From Streptococcus sp. WB01_FAA12 (lineage in GTDB: Bacteria > Bacillota > Bacilli > Lactobacillales > Streptococcaceae): a stretch of 64,000 bases of DNA. The translations under genes and the position numbers were made by a program. The notes beneath the pieces are model-generated. The model saw only the letters and a program-made list of their open reading frames with translations, was not told the origin of the DNA and did no database searches. Location of the stretch: contig NZ_JABAEX010000001.1 in NCBI RefSeq assembly GCF_012843315.1, positions 558,001 to 622,000 of the forward strand. The letters run 5' to 3'. This document shows, piece by piece, positions 27,718-40,040 of the stretch (position 1 is the first letter of the stretch; every line of letters starts with the position of its first letter).

Positions 27718-28253
27718 TATTTCGCTCTACTTCGTTTAATATCAAAACCAAATTCTGCACTTTGAGAATCATCAGGCAACTTGATATCTTCAATATTCAC
27801 AACCACATTGACTGGTGTCAACAAATACATTGTACTCGCAACTTTTTTCAGATTACCTGCCAAAACATGACGGGCACCGTCCAGATAATCTAGACAACGA
27901 CGAGCCTGAACCTCTGTCATGTACTGGAAGTCAATCAAGATACTTTCATTTCCAGCCAATAAATCCACAATCTCTGTTGCATCCTCATATTTTCTAGGAT
28001 AACGAACATCAATCGTTACTTTTTCATCTGTACGATGACTTTGCATAGCCAATTCTTGTTGACGAGCATGTAAGCGAGTAATGTTGGCATCTTTTGAAGT
28101 GGTTGATTGAAACTGTGCTGGCAGTTCTTTAGAAGCTGAACTACTCGATGAAGCAATCATCTGTTCATCCTGAGGTTGATAAGTCGCAGTTGTTTCTTCC
28201 CCATCTTCTGTAAAATAATCTATAAATTTATCAAATCTATCTTTTAAAGACAT
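27717..28253 (-). CDS. sepF: Cell-division protein SepF
   Basis: A 178-aa FtsZ-bundling and membrane-tethering protein. An N-terminal amphipathic helix ([14 protein letters not shown]) is followed by an acidic, Ser-rich linker to about residue 70 and the SepF core (about 80-165), with [21 protein letters not shown] and the glycine-ended [13 protein letters not shown]. It acts at the Z-ring alongside FtsA. 9 bp after the ylmE stop. Confidence 0.95.
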   Translation of the reverse strand: MSLKDRFDKFIDYFTEDGEETTATYQPQDEQMIASSSSSASKELPAQFQSTTSKDANITRLHARQQELAMQSHRTDEKVTIDVRYPRKYEDATEIVDLLAGNESILIDFQYMTEVQARRCLDYLDGARHVLAGNLKKVASTMYLLTPVNVVVNIEDIKLPDDSQSAEFGFDIKRSRAK

Positions 28254-28262
28254 AGATCTCTC

Positions 28263-28934
28263 CTATTTAAAAAATGCTGTGCCAATTCGAACAAAAGTCG
28301 AACCAAATTGAATCGCTTCCTTATAGTCACGACTCATGCCCATACTTAACTCTGTCATCGGCATATTAGGAATTTGTTTTTCCCTAATTTCTGCTTGCAG
28401 TTCCTGAGTTTTCTTGAAAATTTGTTTCAATTCATCAGAATCTGCCTCAAAAGGAGCCATGGTCATCAAACCAACATACTCAATCTGATCTAGCTGAGCC
28501 AAGTTCGGCAAAAGTTCTAGTAATTCTTCTTTTGAAAAACCGTGTTTGCTTTCTTCTCCTGAAATATTGACCTGTAGGAAACACTTGATAACATGATCTG
28601 TTCTCTTTTGAATCTCCTGTGCTAATTTTAAGGAATCTAAAGCATGAAAGTAATCCACAAAAGGGATTACTTCTTTGACCTTCCGTCTTTGTAGCGTTCC
28701 AATCAAATGCCAAGTGACAGGGAATTCTTTTAACGTCTGATATTTTTCTAAAAATTTATCAACACGATTTTCACCAATATGATGAACACCCATGGGAAGC
28801 AAGGCTTCTGCTGTTTTTACGTCCACATATTTCGTCACTGCAATAATTGAAACAGAAGCTGGATCACGATTGGCTTCTCGGCTAGCTTCAGCGACCTGCT
28901 GAAAAACGAATTCTGTATTTTTTTTCAAATCCAT
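28263..28934 (-). CDS. ylmE: PLP-binding protein YlmE/YggS
   Basis: A 223-aa YggS/PLPBP-family protein binding pyridoxal phosphate and affecting vitamin B6 and amino-acid homeostasis; not a racemase. The PLP lysine lies in AVTKYVDV (Lys34). ENRVDKF, HLIGTLQRRK and the C-terminal SMGMSRDYKEAI motif are all present. It begins 3 bp after the ftsZ stop. Confidence 0.93.
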   Translation of the reverse strand: MDLKKNTEFVFQQVAEASREANRDPASVSIIAVTKYVDVKTAEALLPMGVHHIGENRVDKFLEKYQTLKEFPVTWHLIGTLQRRKVKEVIPFVDYFHALDSLKLAQEIQKRTDHVIKCFLQVNISGEESKHGFSKEELLELLPNLAQLDQIEYVGLMTMAPFEADSDELKQIFKKTQELQAEIREKQIPNMPMTELSMGMSRDYKEAIQFGSTFVRIGTAFFK

Positions 28935-28937
28935 TGA

Positions 28938-31587
<2,650 letters not shown>

Positions 31588-31666
31588 TACATTGCATCCT
31601 CTCTGTCTTCCAAGTTTCTCACTTCTATTTTCAATAACTGTGACGAGACACAGCTATTCACAAAAT

Positions 31667-31672
31667 ATTATA
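31667..31672 (-). promoter_or_regulatory. Extended -10 promoter element of the ftsA operon
   Basis: The minus strand reads TGTTATAAT, an extended -10 with perfect TATAAT (31667-31672). No good -35 is visible. A small hairpin CTGTG/CACAG (31638-31653) lies between it and ftsA. Confidence 0.5.
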
Positions 31673-31803
31673 ACACAAAAAATCCAATCGTGCTTAGTTT
31701 TTCATAAATTTCCTCTAGGTTTTTTGTAAAAATCTTTTGAACGATTTTTCTCAGGAGCAATCATTATTTTTATATCCTTACAGCTATATTTTGCATATTT
31801 AAT

Positions 31804-31837
31804 CAAAAAAAGAGAAGGCCTTCTTAGGCTTTCTCTT
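31804..31837 (-). terminator. Rho-independent terminator overlapping the end of the YwaF-like gene
   Basis: An 11-bp stem with one mismatch (31810-31820 with 31827-31837) and TTTTTTT after it on the minus strand. The stem includes the last codons and the stop of the upstream gene. Confidence 0.75.
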
Positions 31838-32528
31838 GAATCATTTTTTCTGCTCTTTGTTGCAAAAAGACCTCTACTACTTTTGCAGTCAAGCTGATTG
31901 CTGCTACCAACACACTGGACACGATGAGGTAGTTCGCCAATAGTCCATGATTTCCCACTAGTGGTGGTTTATTTAAAAATCCATAATCTCCACCTACAAC
32001 CAAGTTGACAACTCCTATCAAGGCATTTAGAGAAAATGTAATCACTGTCACATTTTTCAAATTGAGCAGGGAAGCTTCATAATTCTTAAACAAGTATAGG
32101 AGCGCATTCCCCAAAAGTGCCACGTGCCCGATGATAAAGGACAGGATGGTCACGTGCGGAAACGGATAAGGGTCAAAGAGTGGATAAGCCAGAGCTGCAG
32201 TTGCTCCAAAGGTTCCTAGAAGGGCAAAGTATTGCTTGTACTTGGAAGTCCCTGGAATCAAGAGCATAACAAACATGGCGATACGACAATGATAGAAGGG
32301 CAAACTTTCTGATAAGGGCATTTGATTCCCCCAATACCAGCTATACAGAACAATCAATTGAACAGACTGAAGGATCTGAATAAAGCGCTGGTAAGGCACC
32401 TTGTCGCGAAAGCGATAAGAAGCATAGAAAGTAAGAGCCAATAAACATAACAAACCAATATACCAGTGGAGTTCAAACTGGGGCGGTTCTGATATCTGTG
32501 TGGTAAATAATTGTTCCCACAAATTCAT
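31824..32528 (-). CDS. YwaF/TIGR02206-family membrane protein
   Basis: A 234-aa protein with six or seven membrane helices, the conserved FYHCRIAMFVMLL and PHVTILSFIIGHVAL segments, and a short basic C-terminal tail. Members of this YwaF (TIGR02206) family are uncharacterised membrane proteins. It lies downstream of the NUDIX relic with a structured 190-bp gap. Its terminator overlaps its own stop codon. No function is assigned. Confidence 0.8.
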   Translation of the reverse strand: MNLWEQLFTTQISEPPQFELHWYIGLLCLLALTFYASYRFRDKVPYQRFIQILQSVQLIVLYSWYWGNQMPLSESLPFYHCRIAMFVMLLIPGTSKYKQYFALLGTFGATAALAYPLFDPYPFPHVTILSFIIGHVALLGNALLYLFKNYEASLLNLKNVTVITFSLNALIGVVNLVVGGDYGFLNKPPLVGNHGLLANYLIVSSVLVAAISLTAKVVEVFLQQRAEKMIQEKA

Positions 32529-32553
32529 ATTCTATTCCTCGTTCATCTAGCCG

Positions 32554-32656
32554 GAGCAGTAGAAAAGTCACTGCTCGACTTTTTTAATTTTTTTGAAAAA
32601 GCTTGATTCTATACTATGCATAGAATACTTGCGACTTAAATTCGCAACCTATTATA
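32554..32656 (-). promoter_or_regulatory. Promoter and three-hairpin leader of the YwaF-like gene
   Basis: An extended -10 TGATATAAT (TATAAT at 32651-32656) is followed at the expected start by TTGCGA/TCGCAA (32629-32647), then ATTCTAT/ATAGAAT (32606-32626) and GAGCAGT/ACTGCTC (32554-32576), each with a 7- to 9-nt loop. Three consecutive hairpins in an mRNA leader of about 120 nt are unusual for this genome. Confidence 0.5.
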
Positions 32657-32723
32657 TCATTTGTGTCGCAGAAATGCACCTTGCAGACATCCTTTTTTGA
32701 TTTGCAGACTTCTCTAGCATAAC

Positions 32724-33297
32724 CTAATCAATATATTGCTCTCTTTGTCCCTGATAAACCTGCCAAAGAATCTCCATCTGCTCCTTGGTAATGCGTTTTC
32801 AGATAAGACTGGCAGTTGGTTGATGGCAAAAAATTGAAGGTCGGCAATTTCTTGATTCTCTTGAAATTGTCCGTCAAAAAGTTGGCATTCAAACACAAAC
32901 TTTGCATATTGTTTGCTCTGTAGTTGGAAACGATTGGTATCAAAAACTGCAAGTAACCTTTCAGTTTTTGCTGTAAAACCGGTTTCTTCTTCAATTTCCT
33001 TGAAAATATCTTCAGTTGGAGAATAGCCAACCTCACCAAAGCCACCTGGCAAAGCCCAACTATCCTCTCCTTTTCCTCTAACTAAACAGACTTTTCATCC
33101 TCAACAATCCAAGCACGGACGTCCATCAGAGGAGTCGCGTAAGCGGAAGTTGGTTTCAAGACTTCTGCCACTTCTTCTGCATCGAGGTCTGATACCTGAC
33201 TCAACATTTCGCTAAACAGACTTCGCAAGTCCTCGTAGCGCTCACGGTCAAAAGGATCTTTTGTAAAGGTTAATCCAGTATCCGTAATGTCTAGCAT
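32724..33297 (-). pseudogene. NUDIX hydrolase, broken by two single-base frameshifts
   Basis: Two frames together encode a NUDIX hydrolase of about 200 aa: an N-terminal helical domain (YEDLRSLFSEMLSQVSDLDAE) and, after a shift near 33090, the NUDIX box GEVGYSPTEDIFKEIEEETGF. At 33090 a run of four A replaces the five A needed to read EDEKVCLVRGKG. A second identical loss near 32811 (GAAAAC for GAAAAAC) knocks the frame out of the expected SEKRITKEQ tail, after which the original frame still ends at TAG 32724. Residues upstream of the ATG at 33297 (SDFTQYLQR) look coding but have no start codon. Either a real pseudogene or homopolymer sequencing errors. Confidence 0.7.
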
Positions 33298-33319
33298 TCT
33301 TTGCAGATACTGGGTAAAA

Positions 33320-34693
33320 TCACTTGCATTCGTTTTCTAAACGTTCTACCAACTTGGCTAGATTCATAGAGTTCGAACCTTTGAGTAGGATTTGGTCATT
33401 GGCACCGAGGCTTTCCTTAACCCGCTTGACCATGGCTTCAAACTGGTCTTCGTCGCCTATTTTCTTGAAGTAGTATACATGACCGATTGGGAACATTTGA
33501 CTGGCCAGCTGGCTTAATTCGGCAATGTCTTCTCCATAGAAAATAACCATATCAAGCACATCTGGCGATAGACTCAGAATCATCTGGTTATGGAGTTGGA
33601 TAGATTGGTCACCGAGTTCCTTCATATCCGCCAAAACTGCTATTTTCTTGCCCCCTTCATTGGCTGGAATAGCAGAGAAAGTCTCTAAAATTAGCTTCAT
33701 GGCTGTTGGATTGGCATTGTAAACATCTGACAGAATATCTGCTCCGTTGGCAGCTTTCTTCCACTCGGTACGGTTACGAGTCAATTCAAGATTTTGGAAA
33801 GCCTGACGAATCTGCTCCTCTGAAACTCCTTCTTGTAGAGCCACATAAGTAGCAATCATAGCATTGGTGGCATTGTACTTACCAGTTACCGGCAAGTCAA
33901 GAGCTTGCTCCAAGAAATTAGCCTTAAAGGTCAGACTATCTTTGCGCTCAACCAAGTCTGTTATTTCTAGCTCTGCTCCTTGACCAAAACGAACCACCTT
34001 ATTATCAGTAGGCAAGTAGTCCTCGACAATAGGATCAGCTGGTGCTAAGAGAACGGAACCCGGAGCCATACCGTCTGCAATTTGCATTTTTCCTTTGGCA
34101 ATTTCCGAACGGTCTTTAAAAAAGGCCAAATGGGCTTCTCCAACCAAGGTCACGATGGCTGTTTTTGGATGAGCCAATTCAGACAAAAGATGAATATCTC
34201 CCAAGTGATCCTGCCCCATCTCCAAGACCAACTTTTCTGTCCCTTCAGGCATGTGGAGAACTGTGTAAGGAAGGCCAATCTCGTTATTGTAATTGCCTTG
34301 AGTTTTGTAGGTCTTGTAGGTTGTTGACAGTAAATGCGCCAGCATATCCTTGGTCGTTGTCTTGCCATTTGAACCTGTAACAGCAAAGACATCAACACCC
34401 ATTTTTTCAAGATAGTAGGCAGCTAGCCTTTGAAAAGCAGTCAACACATCATCTACTAGAATGTAGGGATGATTTGCAATCTCTTTCTCAGACAAGGTTA
34501 CTGCTGCACCATTTTCAAAAGCTGTTTCGATAAAGTCATGACCGTCACGCGCTCCCTTGAGCGGAACAAACAAATCTCCATCAGTAATCAAACGACTATC
34601 AAACTCAGCTTTTTCTAACTGGGTGTCCTCAAAAATGCTGACATCATTTTTAGCTCCAACAGCTTGCGCAACTTCGTGGATTGTTAATTTCAT
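33320..34693 (-). CDS. murF: UDP-MurNAc-tripeptide--D-Ala-D-Ala ligase
   Basis: A 457-aa cytoplasmic ligase that adds D-Ala-D-Ala to UDP-MurNAc-tripeptide in peptidoglycan synthesis. Mur ligase domains in order: N-terminal substrate domain, ATP domain with VTGSNGKTTTKD (GSNGKTT at 107-113), carbamylated-Lys region and C-terminal domain with SDVYNANPTA. It follows ddl by 85 bp, so the D-Ala-D-Ala maker and user are neighbours. Its last codons overlap the degraded 5' end of the NUDIX gene. Confidence 0.97.
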   Translation of the reverse strand: MKLTIHEVAQAVGAKNDVSIFEDTQLEKAEFDSRLITDGDLFVPLKGARDGHDFIETAFENGAAVTLSEKEIANHPYILVDDVLTAFQRLAAYYLEKMGVDVFAVTGSNGKTTTKDMLAHLLSTTYKTYKTQGNYNNEIGLPYTVLHMPEGTEKLVLEMGQDHLGDIHLLSELAHPKTAIVTLVGEAHLAFFKDRSEIAKGKMQIADGMAPGSVLLAPADPIVEDYLPTDNKVVRFGQGAELEITDLVERKDSLTFKANFLEQALDLPVTGKYNATNAMIATYVALQEGVSEEQIRQAFQNLELTRNRTEWKKAANGADILSDVYNANPTAMKLILETFSAIPANEGGKKIAVLADMKELGDQSIQLHNQMILSLSPDVLDMVIFYGEDIAELSQLASQMFPIGHVYYFKKIGDEDQFEAMVKRVKESLGANDQILLKGSNSMNLAKLVERLENECK

Positions 34694-34778
34694 TTCTACT
34701 CCTTTAAAAAGGGTTGAAGTCCACGAACTCTACTCACCTAGCAGTGACAGTTCTGGCTCCTACCCCTCTCTTTCATTT

Positions 34779-35822
34779 TTATAGCAAATGCGCTTCGCGC
34801 TTGTCAAAGCTTTCCCTGGCAAGGTCAACCAAACGCTCAATTAGTTCTGGGTAGCTGATTCCCATATTGTCCCATAGCAGTGGATACATAGACCACTGGG
34901 TAAAACCTGGCATGGTATTAAGCTCGTTTAGGAAAATCTCGCCCTTATCTGTATAGAAGAAATCACAACGAGATAGACCTAGTCCACCAATCGCACGGAA
35001 GGCAGTTTCTGCATTTTGACGCATGACAGCTACCACATCATCACTAATCTTGGCTGGGATGTCCATGGTAATCTTGTTATCGATATATTTGGCATCATAG
35101 TCATAAAAGGCAACATCCTTGACCACTTCACCTGGCAAAGTGCTCTTGACATCGTAGTTACCCAAGAGACCAATCTCGATTTCACGGGCATTTACTCCTT
35201 GCTCAACCAAGACACGGCTGTCATATTGGAAGGCAAGTTTCAATGCTTGACGGAGTTCCTCTTGATTTTCAGACTTAGAAATACCGACACTGGAACCCAT
35301 GTTTGACGGCTTTGTGAAGACTGGATAAGTCAATTTTTCTTCAACTTCAGCGATTTTAGCAGTCATATCATCCCCTTCGACGATGGCTACATAAGGAACT
35401 TGAGCAATCCCAGCAGACTCCAAGACACGCTTGGTCGTGATTTTGTCCATAGCAAGGCTGGATGACAAGATGTTGCAACCAACGTAAGGCATTTTCAAGA
35501 CTTCCAAGAATCCTTGAACTGAACCATCTTCTCCCATTGGACCGTGAAGAACTGGAAAGACCACAGCACCTTCTTCGTAGATGGCACTTGGCGCGATTTT
35601 CTTGTCCCAGTCAATGGTCGCATTGGTCATGAGACGATCTTCTTGCCCCGGAGTCTGGCTAAATTCTTGCGTTTTGATAAAGTCACCTGACTGACTGATA
35701 AAGAAAGTCTTGACTGTGAAACGGTCGTAGTTGACCGCACGCATGACACTCTCAGCTGATAGTACAGAGACCTCACGCTCTGCACTACGTCCACCGTATA
35801 AAAGAATAATCGTTTGTTTCAT
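34779..35822 (-). CDS. ddl: D-alanine--D-alanine ligase
   Basis: A 347-aa ATP-grasp enzyme that joins two D-alanines. The N-terminal [14 protein letters not shown], the GSSVGISK loop near 175, and the metal-binding [11 protein letters not shown] near 300 are intact. Tyr rather than Phe in the omega-loop region agrees with D-Ala-D-Ala rather than D-Lac specificity. ATG at 35822 (AGGACAAG Shine-Dalgarno) is preferred over a 25-residue longer frame that starts at no recognisable ribosome-binding site. Confidence 0.96.
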   Translation of the reverse strand: MKQTIILLYGGRSAEREVSVLSAESVMRAVNYDRFTVKTFFISQSGDFIKTQEFSQTPGQEDRLMTNATIDWDKKIAPSAIYEEGAVVFPVLHGPMGEDGSVQGFLEVLKMPYVGCNILSSSLAMDKITTKRVLESAGIAQVPYVAIVEGDDMTAKIAEVEEKLTYPVFTKPSNMGSSVGISKSENQEELRQALKLAFQYDSRVLVEQGVNAREIEIGLLGNYDVKSTLPGEVVKDVAFYDYDAKYIDNKITMDIPAKISDDVVAVMRQNAETAFRAIGGLGLSRCDFFYTDKGEIFLNELNTMPGFTQWSMYPLLWDNMGISYPELIERLVDLARESFDKREAHLL

Positions 35823-35918
35823 ATTGCTTGTCCTAATTCTAATAGAATACTCGTTCTTTAGTATATCATATTTGCTTCTTTTTTGAAACTTGAACATGGT
35901 ACTGGTAGTAAAGAAATA

Positions 35919-35951
35919 TAAAAAGAGACCGATAACGACAAACTCGGTCTC
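35919..35951 (-). terminator. Rho-independent terminator between recR and ddl
   Basis: An 8-bp perfect stem GAGACCGA/TCGGTCTC with an 11-nt loop, followed on the minus strand by TTTTTA. It separates pbp2b-recR from ddl-murF. Confidence 0.8.
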
Positions 35952-35995
35952 CCCGTTCTTGTATAAATGAATTGAGTTCGTAAATTTGTTTACTC

Positions 35996-36592
35996 CTACA
36001 ACTCTGTCCGATTTTCAATAGCTCGTAAGAGTGTGACTTCATCCGCGTACTCGATATCTGCTCCCACGGCTAGACCTCGTGCTAGACGAGTGACCTTTAT
36101 ACCAGCTGGTTTGAGCAAACGAGAGAGATACATAGATGTTGCTTCCCCATCAGCCGTCGCATTGGTTGCCACGATCACCTCTGAAACCTCACTATCCATG
36201 AGACGAGTCATAAGGCTCTTGAGATTGATATCGTCTGGGCTGATACCATTCATAGGAGAAATGAGGCCGTGCAAAACATGATAGAGCCCGTGGTATTCTT
36301 GGATATTTTCCATAGCTGCCACATCGCGACTATCCTCTAGCACCAAGATGGTTGTCTGGTCTCGAGTTGGATCTGTACAGATAGAGCAGGGATCATCGTC
36401 GGTCAAGCGACCACAGATGGAACAATAGGTCAATTCCCGCTTAGCAGACAGTAGGTTTTTGGCAAATTCATTGACATCGTCATCAGACATTCCAATGGTA
36501 TAGAAGGCTAGGCGGGTAGCCGTTTTAATCCCGATACCTGGTAACTTTGAATAGCTATCAATCAGCTTGGCAATAGGTGTTGGATACAGCAT
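35996..36592 (-). CDS. recR: Recombination mediator RecR
   Basis: A 198-aa protein of the RecFOR pathway that loads RecA on gapped DNA. Helix-hairpin-helix near 17-30, zinc finger [16 protein letters not shown] (57-72), TOPRIM domain with LVLEDSRDV (near 82) and C-terminal Walker-B-like [14 protein letters not shown]. Full length, 10 bp after pbp2b. Confidence 0.97.
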   Translation of the reverse strand: MLYPTPIAKLIDSYSKLPGIGIKTATRLAFYTIGMSDDDVNEFAKNLLSAKRELTYCSICGRLTDDDPCSICTDPTRDQTTILVLEDSRDVAAMENIQEYHGLYHVLHGLISPMNGISPDDINLKSLMTRLMDSEVSEVIVATNATADGEATSMYLSRLLKPAGIKVTRLARGLAVGADIEYADEVTLLRAIENRTEL

Positions 36593-36602
36593 AAGTTCCT
36601 TT

Positions 36603-38645
36603 CTAATTCATTGGATGGTGTTGGTTATAGAGGTTGATAATATCACGCGCAATTGAAGGTCCGACACCATTTGTTAGGTTGGTGTTATGAGGAAAGACGA
36701 CTGCGACCGCGATTTGGGGATTTTCGGTCGGTGCATAGGCGACCGCGTTGGTATTATTGGCTTTTTGACCACCATTAACGTAACTTTCGGCAGTACCCGT
36801 TTTCCCGCTGATGGATACGGCTGCACCATTTGAAAAGGCACGACCAGTTGTCAGTGCACTCGTTCCATGCGAAACTTGATAGAAACCTTGCTGCAAGATA
36901 GCCATATCTGATTCTGAGATATTGACCTTGTTCAGTTCCTTGGTGGATGTTTCTTGAACCAGACTACCTAAGCCACCTTGGTCATTGTTTCCATAAACCC
37001 CTTCAACGATGTGAGGAGCCAAACGTACGCCATTGTTTGCAATGGTTGCGACATACTGGGCTAACTGCATCGGAGTATAGTTATCAAACTGACCAAAAGC
37101 ATTATTTAGATAGTTGGCTAAATCAAATTCTTTTGGTATAAATCCTGTGGATTCATCTGGGAGGTCAATCCCTGTTGAAGCTCCGAGTCCATATTCCCCA
37201 AAGGTTGACCGCAATTTGCCCATAGCTGTATCTAATCGACTCGTTGCTACCATCATATTGGGTTTATAGGTCTGTCCCATTATTCCCAGAGCTGTTTGCA
37301 CCATGTAGGTATTGGATGAGTATTCCAAGGCTTCAACCGCTGTGATAGGAAAAGAACCGTAGGACAAGGTATACCATGAATTGATAGGAGCTGAACCTTG
37401 GAAAACAATCGGCTGGTCTGTCAAGGTTTGATTGCCTGACAAAACTCCATTTTCCCAGCCAGAGCTGATGGTTGCCGCCTTGACAACAGAACCTGGCACA
37501 AAGACGTTAGTGACTGTGCCTAGAGAGTCTGAGCTCAGTTTACCTGATTCAACATCATGCTTGATACCAGACATGGCTAGAACTGCACCTGTTTTAGGAT
37601 TGAGAGCGACTGCGTAGACTCCTTCCGAATATTTGGCGCCACCATTACTCAACTCGGAGTTGAAGTAGCTCTTAAGCAGGTCATCCACTCCATTTTGGAA
37701 AACTAGGTCAATCGTTAGTTTGATATTGTTTCCTTTGCTTCCTTCCTCGACATTTTCCACACTTTCCATATTTCCATGTTTGTCGAGATGCACTTCTTTG
37801 ACGGAGCGTTTGCCTTGGAGGACATCTTCATATTGCTTTTCAAGATAAGAAGTTCCCACTCGGTCATTGAGAGAGTAGCCTTTCTTGAGATAAGCGTCAA
37901 CTTCCTCAGCTGGAAGACCTGACTTTTCACTTGAAACACTACCGACGATAGACGATAGAGAAGTGTCTAGTACTTTTCGGTCCCATGAAGTTGAAATGCT
38001 GATCCCTGGTAATTCCTTGGATGCTGATGCGACGAGAGCGACCTGAGTATCATCCAAGGCATCCGTAGAAATGATTCCTGTCGCAAAATTTTCAACAGCA
38101 TTGAGCTGGCTAAAGAGATAGATTTCCTTTTTCTGGTCATCCGTATAGTTAAGCTGACTCACATCGATACTTTCAACTGCATTATTGTAGAGAGTCGCTT
38201 CTGATAAGCGATTCCCATCTGAATCTAGGCGTTTGTCACTTGGAAGAGCCTCGACTGTTTTTTTGTAAATGTCCTGATCAGCCAAATAATAGTCTGCAAT
38301 CTGACGATCTGTCAGATCAGGGGAGGTTACATTTACATATGTGAGAAGTTTCTTGGCTGTTTCCTTCAATTCAGCTGCCGTCATCTTATTGTTTCGCGTG
38401 AAAGAAACAACCTGCTTAACAGTATTTTCTACCAAGGGTTTTCCTGCTGCATCATAGATTTGCCCTCGAGCCGAACTGGTTGTCACCCTAGTCTGGCTGG
38501 CTGATGCCAATTTTGTTTCATAGAAATCTTTATTCAGTACCTGCATATATAACAATCGACCAATAATGGCCATAAACAGCAGGATAACAATCGCAAATAG
38601 TAAATTAAGCCGAATCGGAATCGAATGGCTATTGAATTTTCTCAT
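36603..38645 (-). CDS. pbp2b: Penicillin-binding protein 2B (transpeptidase)
   Basis: A 680-aa class B PBP needed for peripheral/septal peptidoglycan cross-linking; target of beta-lactams. Cytoplasmic start, one anchor helix (12-34), dimerisation domain, and transpeptidase motifs SVVK (Ser386-Lys389), SSN (443-445) and KTG near 615. The residue after SSN is Thr446, the form found in penicillin-susceptible pneumococci (the frequent resistance change is T446A). Many other positions differ from pneumococcal PBP2b as I remember it, as expected of a commensal Mitis-group strain or a mosaic allele. Divergent from nanR. Confidence 0.96.
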   Translation of the reverse strand: MRKFNSHSIPIRLNLLFAIVILLFMAIIGRLLYMQVLNKDFYETKLASASQTRVTTSSARGQIYDAAGKPLVENTVKQVVSFTRNNKMTAAELKETAKKLLTYVNVTSPDLTDRQIADYYLADQDIYKKTVEALPSDKRLDSDGNRLSEATLYNNAVESIDVSQLNYTDDQKKEIYLFSQLNAVENFATGIISTDALDDTQVALVASASKELPGISISTSWDRKVLDTSLSSIVGSVSSEKSGLPAEEVDAYLKKGYSLNDRVGTSYLEKQYEDVLQGKRSVKEVHLDKHGNMESVENVEEGSKGNNIKLTIDLVFQNGVDDLLKSYFNSELSNGGAKYSEGVYAVALNPKTGAVLAMSGIKHDVESGKLSSDSLGTVTNVFVPGSVVKAATISSGWENGVLSGNQTLTDQPIVFQGSAPINSWYTLSYGSFPITAVEALEYSSNTYMVQTALGIMGQTYKPNMMVATSRLDTAMGKLRSTFGEYGLGASTGIDLPDESTGFIPKEFDLANYLNNAFGQFDNYTPMQLAQYVATIANNGVRLAPHIVEGVYGNNDQGGLGSLVQETSTKELNKVNISESDMAILQQGFYQVSHGTSALTTGRAFSNGAAVSISGKTGTAESYVNGGQKANNTNAVAYAPTENPQIAVAVVFPHNTNLTNGVGPSIARDIINLYNQHHPMN

Positions 38646-38833
38646 ACAACTAAGACTCTTTTCTAGAAAAATTTCCGATTTTCACCTTCATTTTTAGCTA
38701 AAATAATAGAGCAAACGGGTGAAGCTCAGTACTTTTCATTGTATCATATTTTACGGAGAAACTCTTGGAAAAGTCGAAGCATTTTTTAACTTTTAACTGA
38801 AAATGCCTTTTTATTTAGTTATCCTGTCTTCTA

Positions 38834-38842
38834 TGATATAAT
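38834..38842 (+). promoter_or_regulatory. Extended -10 promoter of nanR
   Basis: TGATATAAT (TATAAT 38837-38842) lies about 60 bp before the nanR ATG. No convincing -35 is present, typical of extended -10 promoters. Confidence 0.5.
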
Positions 38843-38901
38843 GATGTTAATAAGCAGGCAATCGTCAACTTTTAAGAGTTTGACTCATGAAAAGGAGCTC
38901 C

Positions 38902-39753
38902 ATGAAAAAGCAGGATATCGCAACTATTATTGATCTTCATTTTGAAGAATTAACAGAGTTAGAGCAGGAAATAGCTCGTTATTTCTTGCAGGTAGATACG
39001 ATTGTGGATGATCTATCATCGCAACAGGTTACTCAAAAACTGCATGTTTCCCAAGCTGCCCTTACCCGTTTTGCAAAAAAATGTGGCTTTACTGGCTATC
39101 GAGAATTCGTCTTTCAATACCAGCACCAGGCTAGTAAACCGGAAACTCATTCCTACAAACATAGTCCTTTGACCAAACGTGTTTTGCGAAGTTACAGTAT
39201 CATGCGTGAACAAACACAGGATTTAATTGACGAAGAACAACTGGAACGAGTTGCCCAATTAATCGACGATGCAGAACGAGTTTACTTTTTTGGGACGGGA
39301 AGTTCTGGTCTGATTGCCCGTGAGATGAAACTGCGTTTTATGCGACTAGGTGTTGTCTGTGAAGCTTTGACCGATCAGGATGGCTTTGCATGGACGACTA
39401 GCATCATGGATGAAAACTGTTTGGTACTTGGTTTTTCCCTATCAGGCACTACCCAATCCGTCCTCGATAGTTTGTTGGATGCCATGGAAATGGGCGCCAA
39501 GACCATCCTCTTTACCAGCGCACCAAACAAAAATAGTCAGGCCTACACCGAAACAGTTCTTGTGGCAAGCCATAGTCAATCTTCTTACATCCAGCGTATT
39601 TCCGCTCAACTCCCTATGCTCATTTTAATAGATTTGATTTATGCCTACTTTTTGGAAATCAATCGCGAGAGCAAGGAAAAAATCTTTAATAGTTATTGGG
39701 AAAATAAAAAACTCAACGGCTATCGTAGACAAAAACGCGTTAGAAAATCCTAG
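38902..39753 (+). CDS. nanR: RpiR-family regulator of sialic-acid genes
   Basis: A 283-aa RpiR/MurR-type regulator: N-terminal helix-turn-helix (about 1-75, with VSQAALTRFAKKCGFTGYREF) and a C-terminal SIS sugar-phosphate-binding domain (about 105-240, FFGTGSSGLIA). ATG at 38902 is taken because the AAAAGGAG before it is an ideal Shine-Dalgarno; an ATG 15 bp earlier lies inside it. Known in pneumococcus as NanR, reported to activate the nan genes in the presence of sialic acid. It is the only plus-strand gene of the locus. The likely ligand is a ManNAc or GlcNAc phosphate. Confidence 0.9.
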   Translation: MKKQDIATIIDLHFEELTELEQEIARYFLQVDTIVDDLSSQQVTQKLHVSQAALTRFAKKCGFTGYREFVFQYQHQASKPETHSYKHSPLTKRVLRSYSIMREQTQDLIDEEQLERVAQLIDDAERVYFFGTGSSGLIAREMKLRFMRLGVVCEALTDQDGFAWTTSIMDENCLVLGFSLSGTTQSVLDSLLDAMEMGAKTILFTSAPNKNSQAYTETVLVASHSQSSYIQRISAQLPMLILIDLIYAYFLEINRESKEKIFNSYWENKKLNGYRRQKRVRKS

Positions 39754-39786
39754 TTTGGTTCAACCAAACTAGGATTGTTTTGTTTT
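39746..39786 (+). terminator. Terminator after nanR
   Basis: A 13-bp perfect stem around the nanR stop (AATCCTAGTTTGG / CCAAACTAGGATT, loop TTCAA) is followed by GTTTTGTTTT. The right arm and T-run are also the last bases of the nanK coding strand at its second copy (41151), which shows the ancestral tail-to-tail overlap of the two genes. Confidence 0.85.
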
Positions 39787-39940
39787 AATACTCTTCAAAA
39801 ATCTCTTCAAACCACGTCAGCTTCACCTTGCCGTACGTATAGGTAACTGACTTCGTCAGTCTTATCTACAACCTCAAAGCTGTGCTTTGAGCAACCTATG
39901 GCTCGCTCCCTACTTTGCTCTTTGGTTTTCATTGAGTATA
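39786..39940. repeat. BOX element
   Basis: 155 bp beginning TAATACTCTTC and ending ATTGAGTATA. The minus strand contains TACGGCAAGGTGAAGCTGAC, matching the boxA consensus used for BOX-PCR apart from two changes, followed by a GACTGACGAAGTCAGT-type boxB hairpin and the boxC end. BOX elements are non-autonomous repeats typical of pneumococcus and its closest relatives. This one interrupts a leftover copy of the nanK 3' end. Confidence 0.88.
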
Positions 39941-39999
39941 AAATGATAATAGGCACCCAACATCCCTGCGGTATTTTGGGTATGGGAAATTCTAATCGT
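39941..39999 (-). pseudogene. Duplicated 3'-end fragment of nanK
   Basis: 59 bp closely matching the last coding bases of nanK (41174-41234), with about six differences and one missing base that breaks the frame. Together with 39764-39785, on the other side of the BOX element, it makes an 84-bp direct repeat with 41151-41234. It marks where a 1.15-kb segment was inserted. Confidence 0.8.
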
Positions 40000-40040
40000 A
40001 AAATAAAATGAGCTATTCTTCAGAAGTACGTTCTAAAATA

